In this document: one piece after another, positions 52,692 to 62,599 of the stretch
How the letters are laid out: each line of letters starts with the position of its first letter
Numbering within the stretch: position 1 is the first letter of the stretch
NCBI RefSeq assembly: GCF_026163695.1
Contig: NZ_JAOTID010000002.1
Location: 151,511 to 215,510, forward strand
From: Shumkonia mesophila
GTDB lineage: Bacteria; Pseudomonadota; Alphaproteobacteria; Rhodospirillales; Shumkoniaceae
Direction of reading: 5' to 3'
Length of the DNA: 64,000 nucleotides
Program-made: the position numbers and the translations under genes
Notes under the pieces: generated by a model
Told to the model about the DNA's origin: nothing
What the model saw: the letters and a program-made list of their open reading frames with translations, nothing else
Database searches by the model: none

Positions 52692-53633
52692 ATGACCGAA
52701 ACCGTCCTCAGGCATCCCGAAAAGCGCAACCGGCCCGACAACGCCAGCCCACGCAAGCCGGCATGGATCCGGGTCAAGGCGCCGGTGTCGCGCACCTACA
52801 CCGACACCAAGAACCTGCTCCGCGAGCATTCGCTGCATACGGTGTGCGAGGAGGCGGGCTGTCCCAACATCGGCGAGTGCTGGTCGCGCAAGCACGCCAC
52901 GGTGATGATCCTGGGCGACACCTGCACGCGGGCTTGCGCGTTTTGCAACGTCAAGACCGGCAAGCCCAAGGGGGTCGATCCCCTGGAGCCCGAGAACCTG
53001 GCGGTCACGGTCAAGACCATGGGCCTCAAGCACGTCGTCATCACCTCGGTCGACCGCGACGACCTTCCCGACGGCGGTGCCCATCAGTTCGTGCGCTGCA
53101 TCGAGCGCATCCGCGCCACTTCGCCCGAAACCACCATCGAGGTGCTGACCCCCGACTTCCGCGACAAGCCGGGGGCGCTGGAGGCGGTGATCGCGGCGGG
53201 GCCCGACGTCTTCAACCACAACCTCGAAACGGTGCCGCGCCTCTACCCGACCATCCGCCCGGGAGCGCGCTATTTCCATTCGCTGAAGATCCTGAGCAAG
53301 GCCAAGGAACTGGCGCCGGCCGGCTTCACCAAGTCGGGGATCATGGTCGGGCTGGGCGAAAGCCGCACCGAGATCCTGCAGGTGATGGACGACCTGCGCT
53401 CGGCCGAGGTCGACTTCCTGACCATCGGCCAGTATTTGCAGCCAACCCCCAAGCATGCCGGCATCGACCGTTTCGTGACGCCCGACGAGTTCGCCGAGAT
53501 GAAGCAGCTTGGCCTCGGCAAGGGTTTTCTGGTGGTGGCCAGTTCGCCGCTTACCCGTTCGTCCTATCACGCCGACAAGGATTTCGAAGCGTTGCGCGCG
53601 GCGCGGCGGGAGAAGCTCGCCGCTGCGAGGTAG
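52692..53633 (+). CDS. lipA: Lipoyl synthase
   Basis: 313 residues. Radical-SAM enzyme inserting sulfur into octanoyl chains on the lipoyl domains of PDH and related complexes. The auxiliary cluster Cys set is in [13 protein letters not shown]; the radical-SAM CxxxCxxC is in [13 protein letters not shown]. Also GLGESRTEI and [14 protein letters not shown]. Being next to lpdA and the lipoylated E1/E2 genes fits its role. Confidence 0.97.
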   Translation: MTETVLRHPEKRNRPDNASPRKPAWIRVKAPVSRTYTDTKNLLREHSLHTVCEEAGCPNIGECWSRKHATVMILGDTCTRACAFCNVKTGKPKGVDPLEPENLAVTVKTMGLKHVVITSVDRDDLPDGGAHQFVRCIERIRATSPETTIEVLTPDFRDKPGALEAVIAAGPDVFNHNLETVPRLYPTIRPGARYFHSLKILSKAKELAPAGFTKSGIMVGLGESRTEILQVMDDLRSAEVDFLTIGQYLQPTPKHAGIDRFVTPDEFAEMKQLGLGKGFLVVASSPLTRSSYHADKDFEALRAARREKLAAAR

Positions 53634-53641
53634 CCCAGCCG

Positions 53642-54118
53642 ATGCCCCGGCATGCCGAACGGCGGCTGTTGCCGCACACCCCCGAACAGCTTTTCGACCT
53701 GGTGGCCGACGTCGAGCGTTATCCGGAATTTCTTCCCTGGTGCGTGGCCACCCGGGTGTCGGGCCGCCGCGTCGACGGCTTCATGGCCGAGATGGTGATC
53801 GGCTTCAAGATGTTCCGCGAACGCTACGTCTCGCGGGTCGACGTGGACAAGCCGCACCGCATCGACGTCTCGCACTTCCGCGGCCCCTTCAAGCACCTGC
53901 GCAACCACTGGATCTTCGAGCCGGCCGAAGGGGGGTGCATCGTCGATTTCTCGGTCGATTTCGAGTTCCACTCGCGCCTGATGGAACGGCTTATCGGTTC
54001 CGTCTTCCACGAGGCTGTGCGCCGCATGGTGTCGGCCTTCGAGAAACGGGCGGCCCAGCTTTACGCCCGCCTGCCCGCGCCCGACAACCACACCGTCCAG
54101 TCAGCTTCGGGAGACTAG
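53642..54118 (+). CDS. Coq10/RatA-type START-domain protein
   Basis: 158 residues. Polyketide-cyclase/START fold: LPHTPEQLFDLVADVERYPEFLPWC at the N-terminus, FRERYVSRVDVD and VDFSVDFEFHSRLMERLIG at the end, matching the Coq10/RatA family. Mitochondrial Coq10 binds ubiquinone; RatA was described in E. coli as a ribosome-association toxin. The ubiquinone-chaperone role is more likely here, by alphaproteobacterial descent (inference). It lies 8 bp after lipA and overlaps the convergent proline dehydrogenase by 18 bp. Confidence 0.9.
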   Translation: MPRHAERRLLPHTPEQLFDLVADVERYPEFLPWCVATRVSGRRVDGFMAEMVIGFKMFRERYVSRVDVDKPHRIDVSHFRGPFKHLRNHWIFEPAEGGCIVDFSVDFEFHSRLMERLIGSVFHEAVRRMVSAFEKRAAQLYARLPAPDNHTVQSASGD

Positions 54119-55045
54119 GGCCCTGGCGACCAGCCAGGCGTTGCGCGGGCTTTCGCCGACCCGGCGGATGGCGTAGGGCCACCAGTCGCGGCCGAATGGC
54201 AGGTAGAGGCGCACCGCCTCGCCCCCGTCGACCAAAGACTGTTGCAGCACCGGGCGGACCCCGAACAGCATCTCGAACTCGTACTCCCCCGGCCGCCAGC
54301 CGTTCCGGCGGGCCAGCTTGCGCAGTTCGGCGATGATCGCCTCGTCATGGGTGCCGAACACCGGCCGCATGCCGGCGGCACGGGCGTCTTCCGACAGCAT
54401 GCGGCCGGCCAGCGCCCGGTAGCTGGCGTCGATGTCGGGCCGCGCCGCGAAGGCGGTTTGCGGGCTGCCGACGAAGGCGCCCTTGACGAGGCGCACGGTG
54501 GCGCCGGCGGCGAGCAGTTGTTCGATGTCGGCGGCCGACCGGCGCAAATAGGCCTGGATGGTGACGGCGGCGGGCAGGCCCCGGCCGCCGAGGGCACCGT
54601 GGAGGGCCAGCGTGCGCGGCACGTAACTTTCGTCTTCCATATCGAGCATCAGGGTCTTGCGTCCCGCCGCCGGGCGGCCGGCCAGCGCCTCGGCGATGGA
54701 AAGAGCGTTGGCCTCGCCCAGGGCGTCGTCGAGGGCATAGCCGATCTGCGAGGGATCGACCGACACGTGCAGGTCCACGTCGTCGCCGATGGCCGCGACG
54801 ACGGCCCGGATGCCCGCCACGTTGGCGGCGATCTTTTCGGGGTCGGCCACGTATTCGCCCAGGAAGAAGGCCGAGGTGGAAAAGCCGTGTCCCCGCAGCC
54901 GCTGGGCCGCCGCCATGAAATCGGCCACCTCGGGGCCGGCCACGAATCGCGCCGTCAGGCCCGAGGTCGGCGCCCTTTCCTGCATGAAGCGGGTCAGCGC
55001 CTCGTTGCGGGCGAGACCGATCATGGCGCTCTGCCACAGTTTCAT
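54101..55045 (-). CDS. Proline dehydrogenase, monofunctional
   Basis: 314 residues. FAD-dependent TIM barrel that oxidises proline to pyrroline-5-carboxylate. Seen: RFVAGPEVADFMAAAQRL, FLGEYVADPEKI, AVTIQAYLRRS, VRLVKGAFVG and EFEMLFGVRP with the YLPFGRDWWPYAIRR end that binds substrate carboxylate. It lacks the P5C dehydrogenase domain of PutA. The start at 55045 overlaps the pncC stop (ATGA). Confidence 0.92.
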   Translation of the reverse strand: MKLWQSAMIGLARNEALTRFMQERAPTSGLTARFVAGPEVADFMAAAQRLRGHGFSTSAFFLGEYVADPEKIAANVAGIRAVVAAIGDDVDLHVSVDPSQIGYALDDALGEANALSIAEALAGRPAAGRKTLMLDMEDESYVPRTLALHGALGGRGLPAAVTIQAYLRRSAADIEQLLAAGATVRLVKGAFVGSPQTAFAARPDIDASYRALAGRMLSEDARAAGMRPVFGTHDEAIIAELRKLARRNGWRPGEYEFEMLFGVRPVLQQSLVDGGEAVRLYLPFGRDWWPYAIRRVGESPRNAWLVARALVSRS

Positions 55046-55539
55046 GATGGCTCCTTGGCCAGGCGTTCGACCATGCGAAGGGCGATTTCCACCGTCTGCT
55101 CGCGCACGGCGGCGCGGTCGCCCGCGAAAATGTAACGCTCGTGCCACGTGGGGCCGCCGCGGCGGGCCGCCGCCAGATGGACCAGGCCGACCGGCTTTTC
55201 CGGGGTGCCGCCGGCGGGACCGGCGATGCCGGTGACGGCGACGGCAAGGTCGGCGGGGGAATGGGCGAGCGTTCCTTCGGCCATGGCCCGCGCCACCGGT
55301 TCGCTGACCGCGCCGTGCGCGGCGATGAGGGGGGCGGGCACGCCCAGCATGGCGCTTTTGGATTCGTTGGTATAGGTGACGAAGCCGCGCTCCACCACGT
55401 CGGACGAGCCGGCAACGGCGGTCAGGGCGCCGGCGATCAGCCCGCCGGTGCAGGATTCGGCGGTGGCGAGCCTAAGCCCGTGGGCCCGGCAGGCGGCCAG
55501 CACGGCCTCGGCGAGACGAAGAAGGGGGGGCGGAAACAT
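55042..55539 (-). CDS. pncC: Nicotinamide-nucleotide amidohydrolase (CinA C-terminal domain)
   Basis: 165 residues. Deamidates NMN to NaMN for NAD recycling. It is the stand-alone PncC/CinA_C domain: ATAESCTGGLIAGALT, VTYTNESKSAMLGV, VAVTGIAGPAGG and KPVGLVHLAA. The start is ATG 55539; the longer frame upstream belongs to other sequence. Between pgpA and proline dehydrogenase, with tight spacing. Confidence 0.94.
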   Translation of the reverse strand: MFPPPLLRLAEAVLAACRAHGLRLATAESCTGGLIAGALTAVAGSSDVVERGFVTYTNESKSAMLGVPAPLIAAHGAVSEPVARAMAEGTLAHSPADLAVAVTGIAGPAGGTPEKPVGLVHLAAARRGGPTWHERYIFAGDRAAVREQTVEIALRMVERLAKEPS

Positions 55540-55544
55540 GGCCG

Positions 55545-56054
55545 CTAGGCTCCCGCCCACCAGGCCAGGACGAAAAGCGCCGCCCCGGCGTAAAGGGCGG
55601 CCAGGATGTCGTCGAGCATGACGCCGAGCGCCCCCTTGACGGCGCGATCCGCCCAACTGACCGGCCAAGGCTTGAGGATGTCGGCCAGACGGAACAGCAG
55701 GAAGCCGGCGAGGTAGAGTATGGGGTGGGGCGGCACGAAAAGCAGGGTCAGCCACTGGCCGGCCACCTCGTCGATGACCACGGCGCCGGGATCGTCGCCG
55801 GCCGGACCGCCGGCCACCCGCCCGACGCTCCACAGGCCAAGGACGAAGACGACAGTGACGGCGGCGGCCAGCCCCCACGGCCCCACCCACGTCTGGAGCA
55901 TCCACGCGAAGGGCAGGGCGGCCAGCGAACCCCAGGTACCCGGAGCGGCCGGCAGCAGGCCGACGCCGAACCCGGTGGCGGCCAGGACGGCCGGATCCCT
56001 GAGATCCATCGGCGGGCGGTCCGCTTTCATTCCCGAAGCCTTCACACGTTTCAT
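55545..56054 (-). CDS. pgpA: Phosphatidylglycerophosphatase A
   Basis: 169 residues from ATG 56054, chosen for its GGGAG site; ATG 56030 and 56009 are alternatives. Dephosphorylates PGP to phosphatidylglycerol. Seen: GFGVGLLPAAPGTWGSLAAL, VVIDEVAGQWLTLLF and FRLADILKPWPVSWADR, with several membrane helices; the Asp/Glu set of the family is present. Upstream of pncC by 5 bp; the 267-bp gap to the M23 gene should hold divergent promoters, but I see nothing definite in it. Confidence 0.94.
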   Translation of the reverse strand: MKRVKASGMKADRPPMDLRDPAVLAATGFGVGLLPAAPGTWGSLAALPFAWMLQTWVGPWGLAAAVTVVFVLGLWSVGRVAGGPAGDDPGAVVIDEVAGQWLTLLFVPPHPILYLAGFLLFRLADILKPWPVSWADRAVKGALGVMLDDILAALYAGAALFVLAWWAGA

Positions 56055-56321
56055 CCTTCTCCCGCACGCGGGGGCGATTTGTCCTTCTGATATAGCCGGT
56101 TCCGCCGGGGCGGCGCACGCGAAAACGAGGGCGCGCGCGTGTGTAGCGGAGGCTCTGCTACCGCGGCGCGACAATAGAGGCTTGCCAGGGGGAGTGCGAA
56201 AAGCTACCGTCAATCTCCACCGCACGATCAACGAAGGCGGCGGAAAAGGGTCGTCAACCCGGGGCCGACGCGTCCTCCGTGAAAAAGTAGGGCGCGAAAT
56301 CTGGCTCTTTTGGGGGGTGTT

Positions 56322-57650
56322 ATGGAGCCAGCACATCGGGGAAGGACGCGCCGCGAGAAACTGCGGCTTCTCGTCCGGCAGCTTTTCCCCGAGCGGCAGT
56401 TCTTCATTCGCACCGACGGTCGCGTCGCCCACGTCCGGTTCTCCCACCGGGTCCAGATGGCGGTATCGGCGGTGGTGATCGCGGCCGGCGCATGGGTCGC
56501 CTTCAGCACCGCCAGCTACGTTTTTCATGACGACGTCCTTGCCGCCAAAGACAAGCAGATCGCCAACGTGCGCCTCGCCTATCGCAGCCTGCTGGGCGAG
56601 GTGGCCGAGTATCAGAAAAAGTTCACCGCCATGAGCGGCGACCTGGAGCAGTATCACGAGATGATGCTGTCTCTGGCCGAACAGAATACCGCCTTGCAGC
56701 GCAATCTGAACTCGATGGAAAACCAGCTTCGCTCCACCGAAACCGAACGCGAGAGCGTGTTGTCGGCCCGCGAGAACCTGAAGGGGCGCCTGGGCGAGCT
56801 CGAGCGTGACATGAAGGGGCTGGCCAACCGCAACTTCACCCTCAAGGACAACCTCACGACGATCGAGCAGGAACTGCAGTCGGTGTTGGCGGAACGCAAC
56901 CATGCCCTGTTCGAGGGCGCGCGTATGCGCCGCCAGATCGAGGGGCTGGAAAGCCGTATGGCGGCGCTGCAGTCGACCCAGAAGGACGTGGTGCAGCGGC
57001 TGACCGAGCGCACCGTCGCCACGGTCGAGGAATTCGCCAAGGTCGTTGAACTGGCCGGGCTCGACGTCCAACAGTTGATGAACGAGGACGCCTCGCTGAC
57101 GGCCAACCAGGGCGGGCCGTTCATCAATGCCGGCGACGTCAGGGCGGACGCGGAACCGGGCGATCTGCTGCAGGTCGGACTGACCAACCTCGACGTGCAG
57201 CTCGATCAACTGGAGGGGTTGCAGACCATCCTGGGCAAGCTGCCGTTGGCGCTGCCCATGGATCATTTCCAGATAACCAGTCCTTTCGGAAAGCGGCTCG
57301 ATCCCATCAACAAGCGGTGGGCCATGCATTACGGCCTTGACCTGGGTGGGGTCCACAAGACGGCCGTCCATGCGACGGCGCCCGGCATCGTGGTGTTCGC
57401 GGGGTGGAAGGGAAACTATGGCCGGGTGGTCGAGATCGACCACGGAGCCGGCATCCGCACCCGCTATGGGCACCTCGAGCGGACGCTCGTCAAGAAGGGA
57501 CAGGAGGTCAAGTTCCGCGATCGGATCGGCCTGATGGGCAATTCCGGGCGGAGCACCGGGTCCCATCTGCACTATGAGATCACTTTCAAGGGAAGACCCA
57601 GAGACCCCATGAAGTTCATCAAGGCAGGTCGCTATGTTTTCAAAGAGTAA
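56322..57650 (+). CDS. M23-family peptidoglycan endopeptidase with coiled coil
   Basis: 442 residues. A cytoplasmic basic start, one membrane helix (about 45-65), a long coiled coil (about 85-235), and a C-terminal LytM/M23 domain with the zinc ligands and catalytic His in HYGLDLGG and HLHYEI intact. A periplasmic membrane-anchored hydrolase, the kind that partners bactofilins in shaping cell wall. ATG 56322 after GGGGGGTG. It overlaps the bactofilin gene by 17 bp. Confidence 0.92.
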   Translation: MEPAHRGRTRREKLRLLVRQLFPERQFFIRTDGRVAHVRFSHRVQMAVSAVVIAAGAWVAFSTASYVFHDDVLAAKDKQIANVRLAYRSLLGEVAEYQKKFTAMSGDLEQYHEMMLSLAEQNTALQRNLNSMENQLRSTETERESVLSARENLKGRLGELERDMKGLANRNFTLKDNLTTIEQELQSVLAERNHALFEGARMRRQIEGLESRMAALQSTQKDVVQRLTERTVATVEEFAKVVELAGLDVQQLMNEDASLTANQGGPFINAGDVRADAEPGDLLQVGLTNLDVQLDQLEGLQTILGKLPLALPMDHFQITSPFGKRLDPINKRWAMHYGLDLGGVHKTAVHATAPGIVVFAGWKGNYGRVVEIDHGAGIRTRYGHLERTLVKKGQEVKFRDRIGLMGNSGRSTGSHLHYEITFKGRPRDPMKFIKAGRYVFKE

Positions 57651-58122
57651 GAGGGAAGTGGACGGCGGCGCCACGGCGGCCAAGCCGGCTGTCCCGTCCA
57701 TCATCAGTACCGACATGAAGATTGTCGGCGACCTGACGAGCGAAGGCGAGATCCAGGTGGACGGCACCGTCGAAGGCGACATCCACAGCCGTCATCTGCT
57801 GGTTGGCGGCACCGCCCAGATCACCGGCGAGATCATCGCCGAAATGGTCGAGATCTACGGCACCATCCACGGCCAGATCAAGGCGACGACGGTCAGCCTC
57901 GCCAAGACCGCGCACGTCGTCGGCGATATCCTTCACGAGAACCTGGCCATCGAGAAGGGCGCCTTCCTCGAAGGGCATTGCAAACGGATGCCCGAGAAGA
58001 AGGAAACGAACGAGCGCATCGCGCTGGTCCGCGACAATTCGGCGGGCAACGGCTCGAAGTTGCCCACCACGCCGGCCGCCCTCGGCCCCAACGGCGAAAA
58101 GAAAAGCTCCAACTCGCAGTAA
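57634..58122 (+). CDS. Bactofilin
   Basis: 162 residues. Polymer-forming cytoskeletal protein. The central right-handed beta-helix region shows the repeat pattern IVGDLTSEGEIQVDGTVEGDI, GGTAQITGEI, VEIYGTIHGQI, TAHVVGDI; both ends are disordered and polar. Membrane-bound scaffold, probably recruiting the M23 hydrolase encoded just upstream, as in Caulobacter and others (family knowledge). A strong terminator follows. Confidence 0.93.
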   Translation: MFSKSKREVDGGATAAKPAVPSIISTDMKIVGDLTSEGEIQVDGTVEGDIHSRHLLVGGTAQITGEIIAEMVEIYGTIHGQIKATTVSLAKTAHVVGDILHENLAIEKGAFLEGHCKRMPEKKETNERIALVRDNSAGNGSKLPTTPAALGPNGEKKSSNSQ

Positions 58123-58146
58123 ACGGCGACGGAAGACGCCCCGTAT

Positions 58147-58170
58147 CCGGCCTCGCCGCGAGGCCGGTTT
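58147..58170 (+). terminator. Terminator after bactofilin
   Basis: Perfect 9-bp stem CCGGCCTCG (58147-58155) / CGAGGCCGG (58159-58167) with a 3-base loop, followed by TTT. Confidence 0.85.
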
Positions 58171-58248
58171 GGCGCGGCGCTATTCTCTCTGTCCAGAGAC
58201 GTCCTCCGCACCCCCCTTGCCGTCAGGGGTGGGCACGGGGGAGGCTCG

Positions 58249-58938
58249 TTACAGGCCGAGCAGGGCCGGCAGTTGGTCGAGGCTGGAAATCTCGCGTTCG
58301 GGCTTGGCCGGAAGGTCGTCGGCCCGCTCGCCGGTGCGGTTGACCCACACGGTACGGTACCCGAAGCGGGTGGCGGCGGCGGCGTCCCACGCGTTGGAAG
58401 CCAGGAAAAGGATGCGATCGGCCGGGATCTTCAAGCGGTCGACCCCCACCTGATAGGCATTGGGATGCGGCTTGAAGATCTGGGCGACGTCCGCCGAGAT
58501 GACGTGATGCAGAAGGTCGTGAAGGCCGGCGCTGCGTACCGCCGCAGTCAACATGGTGGTCGAGCCGTCCGACAGGATGGCGGTCTTGATGCCGGCCTGT
58601 TTGAGGCCGGCGAGCGTATCCTTGACGTCGGGGAAGGCATCGACCCGCAGCCACATTTCCATCAGCCGCGAGCGCAGCAGGTCGCCCTTGATGCCGAGCG
58701 CCGCCATGGCCGAGTCCAGGCTGTTGCCGGTGACGTGCCAGAAATCGACGTAGTCGCCCATCAGGCTGCGCAGCCAGGCGGAGGAGACCTGCTTGGCGCG
58801 CCAAGCGGAAATCAGCGGCGCCACCTTGTTGCCCAGCACGTCCCTGTAGCGCCCGATCGCCGAGCCGACGTCAAACAGGGTGCCATAGGCGCCGAAGACG
58901 CAGGCATCGATCTCGTCGCGCAGTCGCGGTTCAGACAT
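58249..58938 (-). CDS. Haloacid dehalogenase type II-like protein lacking the nucleophile
   Basis: 229 residues from ATG 58938 (ATG 58962 is an alternative). It follows L-2-haloacid dehalogenases closely: WRAKQ with the Arg, ILSDGS, IFKPHPNAY with Lys/Tyr, and ASNAWDAAAATRFGYRTVW. But motif I reads ACVFGAYGTLFDV where the family has VFDAYGTLFDV: the catalytic Asp codon is GGC (Gly). All other active-site residues I can place are present. A single base change, an inactive protein with another role, or a sequence error are all possible. Confidence 0.88.
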   Translation of the reverse strand: MSEPRLRDEIDACVFGAYGTLFDVGSAIGRYRDVLGNKVAPLISAWRAKQVSSAWLRSLMGDYVDFWHVTGNSLDSAMAALGIKGDLLRSRLMEMWLRVDAFPDVKDTLAGLKQAGIKTAILSDGSTTMLTAAVRSAGLHDLLHHVISADVAQIFKPHPNAYQVGVDRLKIPADRILFLASNAWDAAAATRFGYRTVWVNRTGERADDLPAKPEREISSLDQLPALLGL

Positions 58939-59012
58939 AAATAGCCCTTCGGTATTACGCATCGCCGCCCCGTGGAAGGGACCGCACCTTATGCGCCCTT
59001 CCGGTTATCCGG

Positions 59013-61082
59013 TCAACCGGCTTGGCGCCCGGACGAGCGCGCGAGATCCAGTTCCAACCCCAACGGCAGCGGCGTGTTGGTCAACCGGCCCCGATACACC
59101 TGCAGGTTTTCCAGCACCCTTTGTATATAGTTGCGGGTCTCCCCGAAGGGAATGGACTCGATCCAGTCGACGGTGTCCGCCCACGACTGGCCGGGATTGC
59201 CCAGCTCGCGAATCCATTGACGGGCGCGCGACGGGCCGGCGTTGTAGGCGGCCAGCGCCAGCACGTAGGAGCCCCCGAAATCGTCGACCATCTGGGCCAG
59301 ATAGGCGGTGCCCAGCTTGAGATTGTAGGGAGGATCGCCGGTCAGGCGCTCGTTCGCGTAGGCGACGTCGACGATCTTGGCCACGTGCTTGGCGGTGGCG
59401 GGCATCAGCTGCATCAGGCCGCGGGCGCCGGCCGAACTGATCGCTTCCGGCCAGAAGGCGCTCTCCTGGCGGATGACGGCCAGCGCCAGCGCCGGCTCGA
59501 CCCGGCGGCCGTTCGACCCGGCGGCGACCGGCAATTCGACGGTCGGATATCCCGCCTTGAGCAGGGTCTGGCCGTTGCGGTCGGCGTTCTTGGCGGTCAG
59601 CACGCCGAGGTCCGGCCGGCCGGCGATATGGGCGAGATCGGCCGTCAAGGCCCGCCAGCCCGGTTGATCCGAGACCGCGGCCAGGGTCAGCAGGAAGGGT
59701 CTGAGGCGCACCGTCTCGCCGACCTGGCCCAGGATCTCGATGGCCCGCGCCAGTTCATGCTTCTTGAAGGCGGCGGCTTCCTCGGCGGTCGGCTGCGGGT
59801 CCGCGGGAAACTTGAGCGGACTTTCCGGCGCCAGCTTGGCCAGGGCCAACTGGCCGTAGAAGGTGGTCGGCAGGTGTGCCGCCGCGGCGTACCACAGGTT
59901 GGCGACCCTCAGCATCCCCATCGCCTCGGCGGCCCGGCCCGCCCAATAGGCGCCGCGCGCCCGGCTGATCGGATACTGAACCACCTGGTACATGGCCACG
60001 AAATGATCCAGGGCGACGGCGTGATCGCCGAGCAGCCGCAGTGCGATCCAGCCGGCCATCCATTCGGCGTCGGCATATTCGCGGGCGTTGGCTTCGGTCG
60101 GCTTGAGGCCGTGCTCCTTGGCGATCCGGTAGGCGTCGGTGATGGAGCCGTCGTCCAGCGCCCGGCGGGCCAGGATGTCGCGTTCGATCCACCACTTGCG
60201 GGGATACAGGGGATCGGGCGGCAGGCCCTTGAGGAGTTCGCGGGCCGCTTCGTAGCGCCCTTTCTTGCGTCGCCAGCGCAGACGCTCGTAAGTCAGGCCG
60301 GGATCGTTCTTGAGCTTGGCGGGGACGCGGTCGAGCAGGCGGTCGATACCGCCCTTGCCGGCCATGAGGGCAAGGCGCGCCTCGGCCAGGGCGCGGGCGT
60401 CGGCGTCCACCCGGAACAGCATGTGCTGGGCCGACCACTGGCGGTCCTCCCACAGCAGGCGCTCGAGCCGTGCCCGGTGGTCGGCCGGGGTCAGGAGCCC
60501 GCGAAACCGCCGGAAGAAGTTTTGCTCCTGGCTCTTGCCGAAATCGCCCTCGATCCAGGCCTTGCGCACGGCGGCGTGGGCGCCCTCGTCCCTGCCGATG
60601 GCCATCAGGGCGGTGGCGTGCCGGATCAGGCCGTCGGTGCTGACCGGCGGGTAGCGCTCGAACCACGCCAGGACGTCCTTGTGCGACATGGCGCCGGGCA
60701 GTTTTTCCTCGGCCCGCCGGCGCAAATCGGCCCGCGAGGGCCACTGGGCCTCGCTTTCGAGGAAGGCGACGATCGAGGCGAAGTCGGCGTCGGTTTCCGG
60801 GCGCGTGTAGTCGAACCAGCGGACGATCTTGGCGACCAGCGGATCGCCGGCCGCGGCGGCGTGCTGATGGGCCGTCTTCCACTGGTTCTTCTCGATCGCC
60901 GCAAAGGCGGCCCGGGCCGCCTTGAAGTCGGAGTCGGAAAGAGGGGCCGCCGACGCGGCGGCAAGGCCGGCGGCGACGGCGATGACGACAGCGCCGAGGA
61001 AGGCGGCCAGCCGAAAGGCGCGAAGGCCTGGCCGCGGAGTGGGGGCGGTCGGACACCGCGCCGTAGAGAGGAGGGGTCGCAT
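59013..61082 (-). CDS. slt: Soluble lytic murein transglycosylase
   Basis: 689 residues. Signal peptide (about residues 17-43, ending ASAA), a long alpha-superhelical U-domain, and a C-terminal SLT domain with catalytic Glu in AVIRQESAFWPEAISSAGAR, GLMQLMPATAKHVA, LALAAYNAGPSR and ESIPFGETRNYIQRV. Cleaves peptidoglycan in the periplasm with 1,6-anhydro product. The ATG at 61082 gives a complete signal sequence. Divergent from dapA, a pairing common in this lineage. Confidence 0.95.
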   Translation of the reverse strand: MRPLLSTARCPTAPTPRPGLRAFRLAAFLGAVVIAVAAGLAAASAAPLSDSDFKAARAAFAAIEKNQWKTAHQHAAAAGDPLVAKIVRWFDYTRPETDADFASIVAFLESEAQWPSRADLRRRAEEKLPGAMSHKDVLAWFERYPPVSTDGLIRHATALMAIGRDEGAHAAVRKAWIEGDFGKSQEQNFFRRFRGLLTPADHRARLERLLWEDRQWSAQHMLFRVDADARALAEARLALMAGKGGIDRLLDRVPAKLKNDPGLTYERLRWRRKKGRYEAARELLKGLPPDPLYPRKWWIERDILARRALDDGSITDAYRIAKEHGLKPTEANAREYADAEWMAGWIALRLLGDHAVALDHFVAMYQVVQYPISRARGAYWAGRAAEAMGMLRVANLWYAAAAHLPTTFYGQLALAKLAPESPLKFPADPQPTAEEAAAFKKHELARAIEILGQVGETVRLRPFLLTLAAVSDQPGWRALTADLAHIAGRPDLGVLTAKNADRNGQTLLKAGYPTVELPVAAGSNGRRVEPALALAVIRQESAFWPEAISSAGARGLMQLMPATAKHVAKIVDVAYANERLTGDPPYNLKLGTAYLAQMVDDFGGSYVLALAAYNAGPSRARQWIRELGNPGQSWADTVDWIESIPFGETRNYIQRVLENLQVYRGRLTNTPLPLGLELDLARSSGRQAG

Positions 61083-61216
61083 GGGCACGCACTCTACGCA
61101 GGGTGGGGGCCGGCGGCAAGCTGTGACAAGTCCCTATTGCGCACCGCCGCTTGCCGGTCCCGGACGATGGCGTTATGTTCGCCGGAACAAGCGACGGACG
61201 CGCAGGAGAGGATTAA

Positions 61217-62089
61217 ATGTTCAAGGGTTCCCTGGTTGCCCTCATCACGCCGTTTCGCAGCGGCGAACTGGACGAGAAGGCCTTCCGCGACTTCGTGGAA
61301 TGGCAGATCCAGGAGGGAACGGACGGCCTGGTTCCGGTGGGAACGACGGGCGAATCGCCGACGTTGAGCCACCAAGAGCACATGCGGGTGGTGGAGCTTT
61401 GCATCGAGGTGGCCAAGGGGCGCGTTCCGGTGATGGCCGGCGCCGGCTCTAATTCGACGCGCGAAGCCATCGCGCTCACCCAGCACGCCAAGAAGGTTGG
61501 GGCCGCCGCCGCCCTGGTGGTGACGCCCTATTACAACAAGCCGACCCAGGAAGGGCTGTATCAGCACTACAAGGCGATCCACGACGCCGTCGATCTGCCG
61601 ATCATCATCTACAACATTCCGGGGCGCAGCATCGTCGACATGTCGGTGGCGACCATGGCCAGGCTGGCCAAGCTGCCGCGTATCGCCGGCGTCAAGGACG
61701 CCACCAACGACCTGGCGCGCCCCATGCGCACCCGCATCGCCTGCGGCAAGGATTTCTGCATCCTGTCGGGCGAGGACGCCACCGCCATCCAGCTGATGGC
61801 CGGCGGCGGGCATGGCTGCATTTCGGTGACCGCCAACATTGCGCCGCGCCTGTGCGCCGACATGCACCGCGCCTGGCGGGCCGGCGACATGGCCAAGGTG
61901 ATGGACCTTCAGGAACGGCTGATGCCGCTGCACGACGCCATGTTCTGCGAAACCAGCCCCGGCCCGGTGAAGTACGCGGCGAGCCTGCTTGGCAAGTGCA
62001 CGGCGGAAGCCCGCCTGCCGCTGTGCGAGATCGCCGAGACCAGCAAGCAGCGCGTCAAGGAGGCCATGGCGGCGGCCGGCCTGCTGTAA
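61217..62089 (+). CDS. dapA: 4-hydroxy-tetrahydrodipicolinate synthase
   Basis: 290 residues. Condenses pyruvate and aspartate semialdehyde in lysine/DAP synthesis. TIM barrel with GTTGESPTL (residues 42-50), [21 protein letters not shown] and Schiff-base Lys160 in [11 protein letters not shown]. Start ATG 61217 after AGGAGAGG. smpB follows 24 bp later. Confidence 0.97.
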   Translation: MFKGSLVALITPFRSGELDEKAFRDFVEWQIQEGTDGLVPVGTTGESPTLSHQEHMRVVELCIEVAKGRVPVMAGAGSNSTREAIALTQHAKKVGAAAALVVTPYYNKPTQEGLYQHYKAIHDAVDLPIIIYNIPGRSIVDMSVATMARLAKLPRIAGVKDATNDLARPMRTRIACGKDFCILSGEDATAIQLMAGGGHGCISVTANIAPRLCADMHRAWRAGDMAKVMDLQERLMPLHDAMFCETSPGPVKYAASLLGKCTAEARLPLCEIAETSKQRVKEAMAAAGLL

Positions 62090-62113
62090 GCGGGCCGTTC
62101 GTGCCGGTTGTCG

Positions 62114-62593
62114 ATGGCGCAAAAAAAGAAAAAAGGAGTTTCCGGAAATATCGTGGCCAGCAACCGCAGGGCGCGCCACGAATATTTCATCGAGGATACC
62201 TTCGAAGCGGGAATCATGCTGGAGGGGACCGAGGTCAAGGCGCTGCGCCTCGGCCAGGGCAGCATCAACGAGGCTTATGCCGGCGAGGTGGAGGGCGAGC
62301 TGCACCTGTTCAACGCCTTCATCCCCGAATACAAGTCGGCCAGCCACTTCAACCACGAGCCCCGGCGCACCCGCAAGCTGCTGATGCACCGGCGCGAGAT
62401 CGCCAGGCTGATCGGCGCCGTGCAGCGGGAAGGCATGACCCTGGTGCCGCTGTCGATCTTTTTCAACCTGCGCGGCATGGCCAAGGTCGAACTGGCGCTG
62501 GCCAAGGGCAAGCACAGCTACGACAAGCGGGCCAGCATCAAGGAGCGCGAGTGGAACCGCCAGAAGGCCCGCGTCATGCGCGACCACGGCTAG
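62114..62593 (+). CDS. smpB: SsrA-binding protein SmpB
   Basis: 159 residues. Carries tmRNA to stalled ribosomes. Seen: [83 protein letters not shown] and the basic tail [20 protein letters not shown] 62114; a TTG 6 bp upstream is possible. dapA-smpB is a conserved neighbour pair; the ssrA gene is not in this window. Confidence 0.96.
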   Translation: MAQKKKKGVSGNIVASNRRARHEYFIEDTFEAGIMLEGTEVKALRLGQGSINEAYAGEVEGELHLFNAFIPEYKSASHFNHEPRRTRKLLMHRREIARLIGAVQREGMTLVPLSIFFNLRGMAKVELALAKGKHSYDKRASIKEREWNRQKARVMRDHG

Positions 62594-62599
62594 CCGGCG

